In this document: piece by piece, positions 26,794 to 36,169 of the stretch
How the letters are laid out: each line of letters opens with the position of its first letter
Position numbering within the stretch: position 1 is the stretch's first letter
Source: Bacillus sp. V3B
GTDB lineage: Bacteria > Bacillota > Bacilli > Bacillales > Cytobacillaceae
NCBI RefSeq assembly: GCF_024494465.1
Contig: NZ_JAETXM010000001.1
Location: forward strand, 186,001 to 250,000
DNA length: 64,000 nt
Direction: 5' to 3'
Notes under the pieces: model-generated
Database searches by the model: none
Told to the model about the DNA's origin: nothing
What the model saw: only the letters and a program-made list of their open reading frames with translations
Position numbers and translations under genes: made by a program

Positions 26794-29163
26794 ATGTTAA
26801 AGTCGAAAACACGTTGGGTTGTTCGATCATCAAATCAAGAAAAAGTCACTCAACTGGTGGAAATACTCAATGTCACACCATTAGTTGCATCGCTACTTGT
26901 TAACAGAGGATTAGAAAATCCTGATGAAGCAAGGGCTTTTTTATTTAATGAAAAACAAGAATTTCATGATCCGTTTCTTTTAAAGGATATGGATAAAGTC
27001 GTAACAAGAATTAAACAAGCGGTCCTTGAAAATGAAGCCATTCTTATTTTTGGAGACTATGATGCCGATGGAGTGACAAGTACAACCGTCATGATGAAAG
27101 CATTACAAGAACTTGGTGCAAATGTAGAATTTTATATACCCAATCGTTTCACAGAAGGTTATGGTCCAAACGAGGGGGCTTTTCGATACGCCCATGAAAT
27201 GGGCGTCAGGCTTATCATTACCGTTGATACAGGAATCGCTGCTCTTCATGAGGCAAGTATAGCGAAGGAACTGGGTGTTGATTTAATTATTACAGATCAC
27301 CATGAACCAGGGCCGGAGTTACCAGACGCCTTTGCCATTATTCATCCAAAACTTGAAGATAGTTCCTATCCATTTCATGAACTTGCTGGAGTGGGTGTTG
27401 CGTTTAAATTGGCTCATGCGTTGTTAGGACGAGTTCCTGAGCATTTGCTGCCATTTGCTGCGATTGGCACGATTGCCGATCTTGTACCTTTGAAAGATGA
27501 AAATAGACTCATTGCTCAAAAAGGTTTGGACAAACTAAAAGGTGCCGACAATGTCGGCTTAAAAGCTCTTTTGAAGCTTGCAGGAGCAGAGCAGTCAGGA
27601 ATCAATGAAGAAACGGTTGGATTCTCCCTCGCTCCTCGTATAAATGCAGCCGGTAGATTGGATAGTGCAGACCCTGCCGTTCACTTATTGTTAGCTGAGG
27701 ATGCTTATGAGGCAGAAGATTTAGCAGACGAAATTGAACAATTAAATAAAGAGCGAAAAGAATTGGTGAACAGTATAACAGAAGAAGCCATTCAATTAGT
27801 TGAACAACAATTCCCTATTGAGGAGAACTCTTGTCTTGTGATCGGAAAAGTAGGATGGAACCCTGGTGTCATTGGAATTGTGGCATCAAGGCTTGTGGAA
27901 AAATATTACCGACCAACCATTGTATTAAGCTACGATCAAGAAAAGGGAACAGCAAAGGGTTCTGCAAGAAGTATCCAAGGTTTTGATCTTTTTAAAAGTT
28001 TATCGACCTGCCGTGAGCTATTACCCCATTTTGGGGGTCATACAATGGCAGCAGGTATGACACTAAATTTAACCGATGTAGAAGAATTGCGTTCACGTTT
28101 GAATCAACTTGCAAAACAGCAATTAAAACCAGAAGATTTAATTCCCATTACGTACATTGATACAGAAATAAGTATTCACGATATACACTTAGCTGCAATT
28201 GAGGAGATGAATAAATTAGCTCCGTATGGGATGGATAATCCAAAGCCGAAGGTAGTTATTAAGGATGCGCGTATTGCTAATATCAGACAAATTGGCTCTG
28301 AGCAAAATCATTTAAAGTTGACATTAGAACATGATGAGGCATCTTTAGATGCCGTAGGGTTTGGCCTAGGGTGGGTATGTGATCATATCTCTCCTGTTGC
28401 TAAGCTATCTGTAATCGGAGAATTATCGATTAATGAGTGGAATAATCGGAAAAAACCGCAAATCTTTTTACAAGATATTTCGATCTCTTCATGGCAGCTA
28501 TTTGACTATCGGGGGGCAAAAAAGCTGATTCGAATAGCGAATGAACTGCCAGTTGAACAGACGAAATGGATTGTTTTTCATGATGAACTTACGGAAAAGC
28601 TTCAAAGAACATTAGGCGACAGCGAAGTGTTATTTATTTCATCTTCAGATGAAGCAGAGAAGCTCCAACTAGATCATTGTCATGTTGTATTAGTTGATTT
28701 GCCATCTTCAAAAGAAATACTCATTCGTTTATTTGCTGGGAAAAAGGTTTCAAGAATCTATGCCCATTTTTATAAAGCGGAAAGTGATTTTTTCTCAACA
28801 ATTCCAAAAAGAGAGCATTTTACATGGTATTATGCTTTACTAGCCAAAAAAGGACCTTTTGATCTGAAAAAGCATGGTGATGCGTTGGCCAAGCATCGTG
28901 GATGGACACGTGAAACAGTCGATTTTATGTCACAGGTGTTTTTTGAACTTAATTTTGTTACAATGGAGAATGGACTCATTATATTAAATAAAAATGCGAA
29001 AAAGCATGATTTATCAGATTCTAAAACTTATCAACAAAAGCAGGCTCAATTAGAACTTGAAAAGGATTTGTTATATTCATCGTTTCAACAACTAAAAGAC
29101 TTGTTTACTCAAGTGTTGCAAGGACCGGTGACATCGGAGGAGGCTGTGGAAGAATGGACTTAA
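26794..29163 (+). CDS. recJ: Single-stranded-DNA-specific exonuclease RecJ
   Basis: 5'-3' single-strand exonuclease of recombination and mismatch repair. The 789-residue protein has the DHH phosphoesterase motifs [11 protein letters not shown] and TDHHEPG, the DHHA1 domain with [12 protein letters not shown] and [12 protein letters not shown], an OB domain, and the long C-terminal extension of Bacillus RecJ. ATG 26794 follows GAGGGGTGA and lies after the promoter; earlier in-frame starts would lie inside the promoter. Overlaps apt by 10 bp. Confidence 0.97.
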   Translation: MLKSKTRWVVRSSNQEKVTQLVEILNVTPLVASLLVNRGLENPDEARAFLFNEKQEFHDPFLLKDMDKVVTRIKQAVLENEAILIFGDYDADGVTSTTVMMKALQELGANVEFYIPNRFTEGYGPNEGAFRYAHEMGVRLIITVDTGIAALHEASIAKELGVDLIITDHHEPGPELPDAFAIIHPKLEDSSYPFHELAGVGVAFKLAHALLGRVPEHLLPFAAIGTIADLVPLKDENRLIAQKGLDKLKGADNVGLKALLKLAGAEQSGINEETVGFSLAPRINAAGRLDSADPAVHLLLAEDAYEAEDLADEIEQLNKERKELVNSITEEAIQLVEQQFPIEENSCLVIGKVGWNPGVIGIVASRLVEKYYRPTIVLSYDQEKGTAKGSARSIQGFDLFKSLSTCRELLPHFGGHTMAAGMTLNLTDVEELRSRLNQLAKQQLKPEDLIPITYIDTEISIHDIHLAAIEEMNKLAPYGMDNPKPKVVIKDARIANIRQIGSEQNHLKLTLEHDEASLDAVGFGLGWVCDHISPVAKLSVIGELSINEWNNRKKPQIFLQDISISSWQLFDYRGAKKLIRIANELPVEQTKWIVFHDELTEKLQRTLGDSEVLFISSSDEAEKLQLDHCHVVLVDLPSSKEILIRLFAGKKVSRIYAHFYKAESDFFSTIPKREHFTWYYALLAKKGPFDLKKHGDALAKHRGWTRETVDFMSQVFFELNFVTMENGLIILNKNAKKHDLSDSKTYQQKQAQLELEKDLLYSSFQQLKDLFTQVLQGPVTSEEAVEEWT

Positions 29164-29666
29164 AAAAATTCGTAACAATTGTAGAAGGTTGGCCTAAACC
29201 TGGTATTAGTTTTAAAGATATTACGACACTCATGGATAATGGTGAGGCTTATAAATATGCAACAGATCAAATCGCCGGGTATGCTCGTGAACAAAAGATT
29301 GATCTTGTTGTGGGACCTGAAGCTCGTGGTTTTATTATTGGTTGCCCAGTGGCATATGTTCTTGGCGTTGGTTTTGCACCTGTTCGTAAAGAAGGAAAGC
29401 TACCACGTGAGACCGTTAAGGTTGACTATGGCTTAGAATATGGAAATGATGTCCTAACGATTCATAAGGATGCAATTAAACCTGGACAAAGAGTCCTTAT
29501 TACGGATGATTTACTCGCAACCGGTGGAACGATTCAAGCGACCATTCAATTAGTAGAAGAACTCGGTGGGATTGTTGCTGGTATTGCTTTTCTAATTGAA
29601 TTAAGTGAATTAGATGGACGGAGTAAGCTCAAAGGTTATGATATAACAACATTAATGACATTTTAG
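29154..29666 (+). CDS. apt: Adenine phosphoribosyltransferase
   Basis: Salvages adenine with PRPP to AMP. The 170-residue protein has the type I PRTase PRPP-binding loop [13 protein letters not shown] and the adenine-site segment [17 protein letters not shown] 29154 lies within the recJ end, behind GGAGGAGG, so it is coupled to recJ. A terminator follows. Confidence 0.97.
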   Translation: MDLKKFVTIVEGWPKPGISFKDITTLMDNGEAYKYATDQIAGYAREQKIDLVVGPEARGFIIGCPVAYVLGVGFAPVRKEGKLPRETVKVDYGLEYGNDVLTIHKDAIKPGQRVLITDDLLATGGTIQATIQLVEELGGIVAGIAFLIELSELDGRSKLKGYDITTLMTF

Positions 29667-29673
29667 ACGCTGG

Positions 29674-29704
29674 GAGCGCTTACAAAAATAAGCGCTCTTT
29701 TCCT
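29674..29704 (+). terminator. Terminator after apt
   Basis: GAGCGCTT and AAGCGCTC pair around an 8-nt loop, followed by TTTT. It separates recJ-apt from relA, which suggests relA has its own promoter in the 150 bp that follow. Confidence 0.8.
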
Positions 29705-29851
29705 ATACTTTTAATGGATTTTTAATAATACTGAAAAATAGCACACATTCTCTTTACATCTTGCTGTTTTTTTTCGATAATAAAAACAATCATTTGATTT
29801 TTTAAACGATTTTGGGTACTTCTTTGAAAATTTATATAAAAAGGTGATTCT

Positions 29852-32047
29852 ATGGCGAATGATCAAGTATTGACCGCCGAACAAGTCATCGATCGAACAA
29901 GGACATATTTAGATGATGAGGATGTTGAGTTTATTCAGAAGGCATATGAATTTGCGAGTCATGCTCATCGTTTACAATATAGAAAATCTGGTGAACCGTA
30001 TATTATCCATCCTATACAAGTCGCAGGCATTCTTGCTGACTTAGAAATGGATCCATCCACGGTCGCATCTGGATTTCTCCATGACGTTGTTGAAGATACA
30101 GAAGCTTCTCTACAAGATTTAAAGGAAGCCTTTAGCGATGAAGTGGCCATGCTCGTCGATGGTGTAACAAAGCTCGGTAAAATAAAGTATAAGTCTCACG
30201 AGGAACAACAAGCAGAAAATCATCGGAAAATGTTTGTAGCTATGGCTCAAGATATCCGGGTGATTATGATTAAATTGGCGGACCGACTTCATAATATGCG
30301 GACATTGAAACATTTGCCAGCTGAAAAGCAGCGTCGTATTTCAAATGAAACATTGGAGATTTTCGCTTCTCTTGCTAATCGTTTGGGGATTTCCACCATT
30401 AAATGGGAACTTGAAGATACCGCATTACGATATTTAAACCCGCAACAATATTACCGTATTGTTAATTTAATGAAGAAAAAACGGGCAGAGCGGGAACAAT
30501 ATTTAGATGAAGTCATTCATGAGCTACAAAAAAATATGGAGGAAGTCGGCATTAAAGCGGATATGTCCGGTCGTCCCAAACATATTTATAGCATCTATCG
30601 AAAAATGACTCGTCAAAACAAACAGTTCAATGAAATTTATGATTTGTTAGCGATAAGAATTGTCGTCAATTCAATTAAAGACTGCTATGCTGTGCTCGGT
30701 ATTATTCATACTTGCTGGAAACCGATGCCAGGTAGATTTAAAGACTATATTGCCATGCCAAAGCCGAATATGTATCAATCCTTGCATACAACTGTTATTG
30801 GTCCAAAAGGTGATCCACTTGAAGTACAAATTCGTACGACTGAGATGCATCGAATCGCTGAATTTGGGATTGCCGCTCACTGGGCATATAAGGAAGGCAA
30901 AACAATAAATGAAGACTCTTCATTTGAAGACAAGCTTACGTGGTTTCGTGAGATTCTTGAATTCCAAGATGATACGATTAATGCTGAAGAGTTTATGGAA
31001 TCGTTAAAAGTAGATTTATTCTCTGATATGGTGTTTGTCTTTACTCCAAAAGGTGATGTGATTGAGCTACCATCTGGTTCTGTACCGATTGATTTTGCTT
31101 ATCGAATTCATTCAGAGATTGGTAATAAAACGATCGGGGCGAAAGTGAATGGAAAGATGGTTACCCTTGATTATAAACTGAAAACCGGAGATATTTTAGA
31201 GATTCTCACGTCTAAGCACTCGTATGGGCCAAGCCAAGACTGGTTGAAGCTTGCCCAAACTTCACAAGCGAAAAATAAAATAAGAGCCTTTTTTAAGAAG
31301 CAAAGAAGAGAAGAAAATATTGAAAAAGGCCGCGAACAGTTAGAAAAAGAGCTTCGTCTTATGGAGTTTGATTTAAAAGAGGTTTTAACACCAGATAATG
31401 TAAAACGAGTGGTTGAAAAGTTTAATTTTTCCAATGAAGATGATATGTATGCAGCTGTTGGTTATAGTGGTATTACAGCCCTTCAAGTCGCCAACAGATT
31501 GACCGAGAAATTGCGTAAAAAACGGGATCTTGAACAAAGTGCTAATATTTCAAATGCCGTTTCGGAATTAAAAACGTTGCCACAAAAGAAGAAAAGGGAG
31601 TCTGGTGTTCGAGTTGAAGGGATTGACAATTTACTTATTCGTCTTTCTCGTTGTTGTAATCCAGTTCCTGGTGATGATATTGTCGGCTTTATCACAAAGG
31701 GTAGAGGGGTTTCTGTACACCGTAGAGATTGTCCGAATATCGAAACAGATGAAGTGAAAGAAAGGCTTATTCCGGTTGAGTGGGAGACAGGGCTTAATGA
31801 TCGGAAGGAATATAATGTTGAAATCGAAATAACAGGTTTTGATAGAAGAGGTTTATTAAATGAAGTTCTTCAAGCTGTTAATGAAACGAAAACAGATATT
31901 TCAGCCGTATCTGGTCGTACTGACCGTAATAAAATGGTTACGATTACGATGTCGATTTCAATATTAAATGTAAGTCATCTACAAAAGGTTGTTGAACGAA
32001 TTAAACAAATCCATGATTTGTATGCAGTACGAAGAATCATGAATTAA
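29852..32047 (+). CDS. relA: Bifunctional (p)ppGpp synthetase/hydrolase RelA
   Basis: Makes and degrades the alarmone (p)ppGpp. The 731-residue protein has the HD hydrolase domain (HPIQVAGILADLEM, FLHDVVEDT; residues about 50-150), the synthetase domain (about 240-350, YQSLHTTVIGP), a TGS domain (VFTPKGDVIELPSGS, about 390-450), a conserved-cysteine domain (RLSRCCNPVPGDDIVG) and a C-terminal ACT domain. Both catalytic domains keep key motifs. Followed nine bases later by dtd. Confidence 0.98.
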   Translation: MANDQVLTAEQVIDRTRTYLDDEDVEFIQKAYEFASHAHRLQYRKSGEPYIIHPIQVAGILADLEMDPSTVASGFLHDVVEDTEASLQDLKEAFSDEVAMLVDGVTKLGKIKYKSHEEQQAENHRKMFVAMAQDIRVIMIKLADRLHNMRTLKHLPAEKQRRISNETLEIFASLANRLGISTIKWELEDTALRYLNPQQYYRIVNLMKKKRAEREQYLDEVIHELQKNMEEVGIKADMSGRPKHIYSIYRKMTRQNKQFNEIYDLLAIRIVVNSIKDCYAVLGIIHTCWKPMPGRFKDYIAMPKPNMYQSLHTTVIGPKGDPLEVQIRTTEMHRIAEFGIAAHWAYKEGKTINEDSSFEDKLTWFREILEFQDDTINAEEFMESLKVDLFSDMVFVFTPKGDVIELPSGSVPIDFAYRIHSEIGNKTIGAKVNGKMVTLDYKLKTGDILEILTSKHSYGPSQDWLKLAQTSQAKNKIRAFFKKQRREENIEKGREQLEKELRLMEFDLKEVLTPDNVKRVVEKFNFSNEDDMYAAVGYSGITALQVANRLTEKLRKKRDLEQSANISNAVSELKTLPQKKKRESGVRVEGIDNLLIRLSRCCNPVPGDDIVGFITKGRGVSVHRRDCPNIETDEVKERLIPVEWETGLNDRKEYNVEIEITGFDRRGLLNEVLQAVNETKTDISAVSGRTDRNKMVTITMSISILNVSHLQKVVERIKQIHDLYAVRRIMN

Positions 32048-32056
32048 GGTGAAAAT

Positions 32057-32494
32057 ATGAGGATTGTTGTGCAGAGAAGTAAAAAAGCGAGTGTCACGGT
32101 AAATGAAAGGGTTGTTGGCGAGATTTCAGAGGGGCTCGTGCTATTAGTAGGTGTTACTCATGAAGATACAGAGGCAGATGCTGCTCATTTGGCCGATAAA
32201 ATTGTTAACCTCCGCATTTTTGAAGATGAAAATGATAAAATGAATTTATCATTGCTCGATGTCGGTGGGAGTATTCTTTCCGTGTCGCAATTTACTTTGT
32301 ATGGAGATTGTCGAAAAGGACGAAGACCCAATTTCATGGCGGCAGCAAAGCCTGATCATGCATTAGGTATTTATCTCCACTTTAATAAGTTACTAGAAAC
32401 TAAAGGAATCCATGTTGAAACAGGGGAATTTGGGGCGATGATGAATGTTTCCTTAAATAATGATGGACCTGTGACGTTGATTTTGGAAAGTTAA
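32057..32494 (+). CDS. dtd: D-aminoacyl-tRNA deacylase
   Basis: Hydrolyses D-amino acids (and glycine from tRNA-Ala) off tRNA. The 145-residue protein shows the family motifs [33 protein letters not shown] and the C-terminal GPVTLILES, with [16 protein letters not shown]. Start ATG 32057 behind AAGGTGAA. Same relA-dtd pairing as other Firmicutes. Confidence 0.97.
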   Translation: MRIVVQRSKKASVTVNERVVGEISEGLVLLVGVTHEDTEADAAHLADKIVNLRIFEDENDKMNLSLLDVGGSILSVSQFTLYGDCRKGRRPNFMAAAKPDHALGIYLHFNKLLETKGIHVETGEFGAMMNVSLNNDGPVTLILES

Positions 32495-32540
32495 AAAAGA
32501 GAGCAGACCATTTTTTTGGTCAAGCTCTCTTTTTTATTTT
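32493..32540. terminator. Bidirectional terminator between dtd and amidase gene
   Basis: AAAAAAGAGAGC and GCTCTCTTTTTT pair around an inner GACCA/TGGTC stem, with A and T runs on both sides suiting the converging transcripts. Confidence 0.8.
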
Positions 32541-32544
32541 GGGT

Positions 32545-33897
32545 TTAATTATCTTTAAAATAGCGGGCGAGTCCTTCATAGATTCCTGTGGCTGCTGATT
32601 GTTGATATTGATCTGATGTGACATGCAATTCCTCACTAGGGTTACTTAGATATCCTAATTCAATCAGTATTGCTTTTTTACTGTTTTCACGAATCACATA
32701 GTAGTCACCAAAGCGTGTTCCACGGTCTTTCATATTTGTTTGTCCGATAACAGCAGAGTGAATATTGATGGCAAGTTCCTTTTGCCATGGATAATAGTAA
32801 TAGGTTGTTAAACCGCGCACGCTATCATTATTAATACTATCATAATGGATGCTGATAAAGGCGTCAGCGTCATGATAGCTCGCCATGTTCACTCTGGAAG
32901 GTAATGAGAGATACTGATCACGATGACGAGTTAGAATCACATCTGCTCCAGCTGCTTTCAGCTTATTAAATAAGTAACTTGCCGTGTCTAGAGTGACTTT
33001 TTTCTCTAAAGTGCCACTTACTCCAGTAGCTCCACTATCTCTTCCTCCATGACCAGGATCAATAACAATCTTCTTGTTTTGTAAATATTGGTCAAGTCTT
33101 TTGTTTGAAACTTGAGTAGTTGAAACCTCAGTATTTGCTTCTTGTGTAGAGACTAGCCAACTAGCTACATAACCAGTTTGTCCATTGGAAAGCTCAATTT
33201 CAACCCAATCATTTTGGAAAAGGATCGCTTTAAAAGTATCTCCTTGATTTGCACGATCGAGAATAGAGGATTGTGTATTTGGATTCTTTCTAATATTTGT
33301 CCCGTTATGTAAAATCGAGATTTTGCTATTAACTATCGTTTGCGTTTGTTCATTCTTTGTATTGTCCTCTTTCGTGTTTGTGTTTTGCAGATACATACCT
33401 GAAACCCAGCCGATTTGTCCGGCATAATGAATCTTAACCCAATCATTCTTTTCAGAAATGACTTCAACCATTGTCCCTTTATGTAACTTGTTAATAATGG
33501 TTCCATTTAAGGTAGGCTCACTACGAAGGTTTAATGAATTTACTGTAGTAATAGCTGTCTTGGGAGACGTTTCATTTTCTGTTTTTTTACTTTTTGCTGA
33601 AGATACAGATGTGATACCTGTATCATTTTTTGTAACCAGATAATTGGCAACCCAGCCTTTTTCCTCTTGACTTATACTAATTTGCAACCATTCTCCATCT
33701 TCTTTAATGACGGGATATTCCTCTCCCTTTTTCAAAGTGGCGATTACTTGATCATCTAAGCTTGGACCACTTCTGACATTCAGGCTATCTATTGCGACTG
33801 AAATGGTAGGGCTAGATGCTTCGGTGGTTGATATAGGTCCAATCCATGGAAGAATAAGAGCCATACAGATGAAGAAAATCAATCTCTTGTGTTTCAG
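32545..33897 (-). CDS. Cell-wall N-acetylmuramoyl-L-alanine amidase with three SH3b domains
   Basis: Secreted peptidoglycan amidase, similar in place and layout to B. subtilis YrvJ. A signal peptide is followed by three bacterial SH3 domains (VRSGPSLDDQV, LRSEPTLNGT, IRKNPNTQSS) that bind cell wall, then an Amidase_3 domain with zinc motifs (VIDPGHGGRDSGATG, FISIHYD, ILIELGYLSNPSE). A TTG at 33882 lies 23 nt from AAGGAGG (33906-33912); CTG 33897 lies 8 nt from it and adds MKHKR, the basic start a signal peptide needs, so CTG is chosen. 450 residues. Confidence 0.85.
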   Translation of the reverse strand: MKHKRLIFFICMALILPWIGPISTTEASSPTISVAIDSLNVRSGPSLDDQVIATLKKGEEYPVIKEDGEWLQISISQEEKGWVANYLVTKNDTGITSVSSAKSKKTENETSPKTAITTVNSLNLRSEPTLNGTIINKLHKGTMVEVISEKNDWVKIHYAGQIGWVSGMYLQNTNTKEDNTKNEQTQTIVNSKISILHNGTNIRKNPNTQSSILDRANQGDTFKAILFQNDWVEIELSNGQTGYVASWLVSTQEANTEVSTTQVSNKRLDQYLQNKKIVIDPGHGGRDSGATGVSGTLEKKVTLDTASYLFNKLKAAGADVILTRHRDQYLSLPSRVNMASYHDADAFISIHYDSINNDSVRGLTTYYYYPWQKELAINIHSAVIGQTNMKDRGTRFGDYYVIRENSKKAILIELGYLSNPSEELHVTSDQYQQSAATGIYEGLARYFKDN

Positions 33898-34163
33898 TTT
33901 AGTTCCCTCCTTTTATTCTGATCAGAAAATGTTTTATACCCTATTTCTGATACGGTTGTACTTTCCACAATTGGAATAGAACATTTCCTTAAAATACTTC
34001 TCTTTTAACAACCGTTTTTCCTTCTCTAATATCGGATTATTTCTTCTTTTATAAAGAGATTCTTTATTGAAAATTTCTTAATGAATGAAATTAATTTGTT
34101 TATGAGGGCAAACTACATAAAGAAACCTTATTTTTTTGATAAAAAATATAAAGGGGGATGTCT

Positions 34164-34340
34164 ATGCGGAATGGTGATAAGGGAATGTCAGCTCTTTCTG
34201 GAGAAGATCAGTTGTATGGGGTTGATTTTGGGGATAGAATTCAAAAAGGACAAAAGGCGTATATGGTAGAATTAGCGTCCGAATGTGGAATAGCTAGTCA
34301 AGATATTAAAAAGTTAAAAAGACAAATGGAACGTAATTAG
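34164..34340 (+). CDS. Small conserved-looking protein upstream of hisS
   Basis: A 58-residue protein not recognised with confidence. It begins MRNGDKGMSALSGED and ends in an amphipathic, HTH-like stretch (YMVELASECGIASQDIKKLK). AAAGGGGG (34150-34156) is well spaced for ATG 34164; ATG 34158 is too close. B. subtilis has a small gene (yrzK) in this position between the amidase gene and hisS; equivalence is a guess from location. The 33898-34163 gap shows nothing else definite. Confidence 0.6.
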   Translation: MRNGDKGMSALSGEDQLYGVDFGDRIQKGQKAYMVELASECGIASQDIKKLKRQMERN

Positions 34341-34350
34341 GTACTCGCTA

Positions 34351-34379
34351 TTGACAATTTTCGATAAGGTTCGTAATAT
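34351..34379 (+). promoter_or_regulatory. Sigma-A promoter for hisS-aspS
   Basis: TTGACA (34351-34356), 17-nt spacer, TAATAT (34374-34379), ahead of the T-box leader. Confidence 0.75.
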
Positions 34380-34424
34380 TAGAGAGATAAAGTGAATATA
34401 AGCTGTTGAGGAAGAAAAGTAATT

Positions 34425-34671
34425 TAACTTCAGATGAAAAGAGAGGAAGCACCTTAGGCTGAGAGTGTTTCTACATACTGACTAAATGAAGAACACTTCG
34501 GAGGCTTCGCACTGAAAGAGGAATTTTTTCTTTTATTAGGTGATGAACGTGAACAGGCGTTAACTGGAAAGTGGAAGTAATAAGATCCTTATTGCTTCAA
34601 TTAGGGTGGTACCACGGGAAAAAAGCTCTCGTCCCTTGTATAAATCATACAAGGGACGAGAGCTTTTTTTG
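34425..34671 (+). ncRNA. T-box leader controlling hisS-aspS
   Basis: Transcription attenuator that senses uncharged tRNA. Visible parts: AGAGAGGAAGC at the base of stem I, the distal-loop GGCTGAGAG, the T-box AGGGTGGTACCACGGG (34603-34618) and a 19-bp terminator (34623-34641 with 34647-34665) followed by T residues. The likely specifier is CAC (34494-34496, within GAACACTTCGG), decoding histidine. When tRNA-His is uncharged, pairing with the T-box bulge should favour readthrough into hisS and aspS. Confidence 0.9.
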
Positions 34672-34689
34672 TAGGTTTTGTTGAAAAAT

Positions 34690-34804
34690 CATGTTGATGC
34701 TTTAAAAGTCTTTCGTGTAGGCGAATAGGAGTTGTGCAATGGAATGGAACTCAGACTCATATACACTACACGAAAGGCCGTTTTCAATAATATTCATTAA
34801 CAAG
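34690..34804. repeat. Possible diverged MITE-like element before hisS
   Basis: CTTTCGTGTAG (34710-34720) is an exact inverted match to CTACACGAAAG (34766-34776). The end CAATAATATTCATTAACAA resembles the reverse complement of the left end of the repeats near 57.4 and 58.3 kb, and CGAAAGGCC resembles their CCAAAGGCC. The element lies between the T-box terminator and hisS, in the mRNA 5' leader. Confidence 0.45.
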
Positions 34805-34886
34805 ATCCTTAATGTAACTAGAGCCTATTACAGCTTTTTCACATACATAGGTTGACTATTGTTGATATCAAGGAGGTTTATTGCTT

Positions 34887-36158
34887 ATGTCCATCCAGAT
34901 TCCAAGAGGAACCCAGGATATTCTGCCAGGCGAAGTAGAAAAGTGGCAGTTCATTGAAAAAAAAGCGCGCGAACTTTGTGATAAGTTTCAATATCAGGAG
35001 ATTCGAACTCCTATCTTTGAACATACTGATTTGTTCACAAGAGGAGTAGGGGAAACAACAGACGTTGTTCAAAAGGAAATGTATACCTTTGAAGACCGTG
35101 GTAAACGGAGTTTGACATTACGACCAGAAGGAACGGCTTCAACGGTTCGTTCTTTTGTTGAAAATAAAATGTATGGTGACCCGAACCAACCTGTTAAATT
35201 GTATTATATGGGTCCGATGTTTCGTTATGAACGACCACAAGCAGGGCGTTTTCGTCAATTTGTTCAATTTGGTGTTGAGGCACTTGGCAGTAAAGACCCG
35301 GCTATTGATGCAGAAGTGATTGCTCTTGCCATGTCTATTTATAAAAGCTTAGGTTTAAGCAAGCTAAAGTTGATCATTAATAGCCTTGGTGACAAAGAAA
35401 GTCGTGTAGCACACCGTGACGCACTTATTCAACATTTTCAAACGCGAATTGGTGAGTTTTGTCATGACTGTCAAAATCGCCTTGAAAAAAATCCAATGCG
35501 GATTCTTGATTGTAAGCAAGACCGTGAGCATGAGTTAATGAAGACTGCACCATCAATCATTGATTATTTAAATGAGGAGTCTAAAGCCTATTTTGAAAAA
35601 GTTCAGCAATATTTAACTGATTTGGATATTTCTTTCGTTGTTGATCCAAATCTTGTTAGAGGACTTGATTATTATAATCATACAGCGTTTGAAATTATGA
35701 GTGATGCAGAAGGCTTCGGAGCCATTACCACATTATGTGGTGGTGGACGTTATAACGGTTTAACAAAAGAAATTGGCGGTCCGGAAACTCCAGGAATTGG
35801 CTTTGCCTTCAGTATTGAACGTTTCATTGCAGCATTGAAAGCAGAGGAAGTTGAACTACCGCTTCATAAAGGAATTGATTGTTACTTCGTTTCACTGGGA
35901 GAAGAAGCAAAAGATTATACAGTGAAGCTCTTACACAAACTTCGCCTTGCTGGCTTCTCAGCGGAACGGGATTATTTAGACCGGAAAATAAAAGCACAAA
36001 TGAAAGCAGCCGACCGATTGAATGCTAAGTTTGTTGCCATTTTAGGTGAAGATGAACTGAAAGAAAATCGTATTAATGTGAAACGAATGGAAACAGGCGA
36101 ACAATTGGAAATGAGCCTGGAAGATTTTAGCGAGAAATTTCAAGAATTATATCAATAG
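34887..36158 (+). CDS. hisS: Histidyl-tRNA synthetase
   Basis: Class II synthetase charging tRNA-His. The 423-residue protein has motif 2 ([24 protein letters not shown]), the histidine-binding [15 protein letters not shown], motif 3 ([11 protein letters not shown]) and the C-terminal anticodon-binding domain. AAGGAGGT (34870-34877) is well spaced for ATG 34887; TTG 34881 is too close. Forms an operon with aspS under T-box control. Confidence 0.97.
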   Translation: MSIQIPRGTQDILPGEVEKWQFIEKKARELCDKFQYQEIRTPIFEHTDLFTRGVGETTDVVQKEMYTFEDRGKRSLTLRPEGTASTVRSFVENKMYGDPNQPVKLYYMGPMFRYERPQAGRFRQFVQFGVEALGSKDPAIDAEVIALAMSIYKSLGLSKLKLIINSLGDKESRVAHRDALIQHFQTRIGEFCHDCQNRLEKNPMRILDCKQDREHELMKTAPSIIDYLNEESKAYFEKVQQYLTDLDISFVVDPNLVRGLDYYNHTAFEIMSDAEGFGAITTLCGGGRYNGLTKEIGGPETPGIGFAFSIERFIAALKAEEVELPLHKGIDCYFVSLGEEAKDYTVKLLHKLRLAGFSAERDYLDRKIKAQMKAADRLNAKFVAILGEDELKENRINVKRMETGEQLEMSLEDFSEKFQELYQ

Positions 36159-36169
36159 GAGGAAAAGTT

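Noticed and set aside
34081-34269. 62-codon frame overlapping the small gene before hisS
   Set aside because: It has no ribosome site at 34081, while the alternative frame from 34164 has AAAGGGGG at correct spacing.
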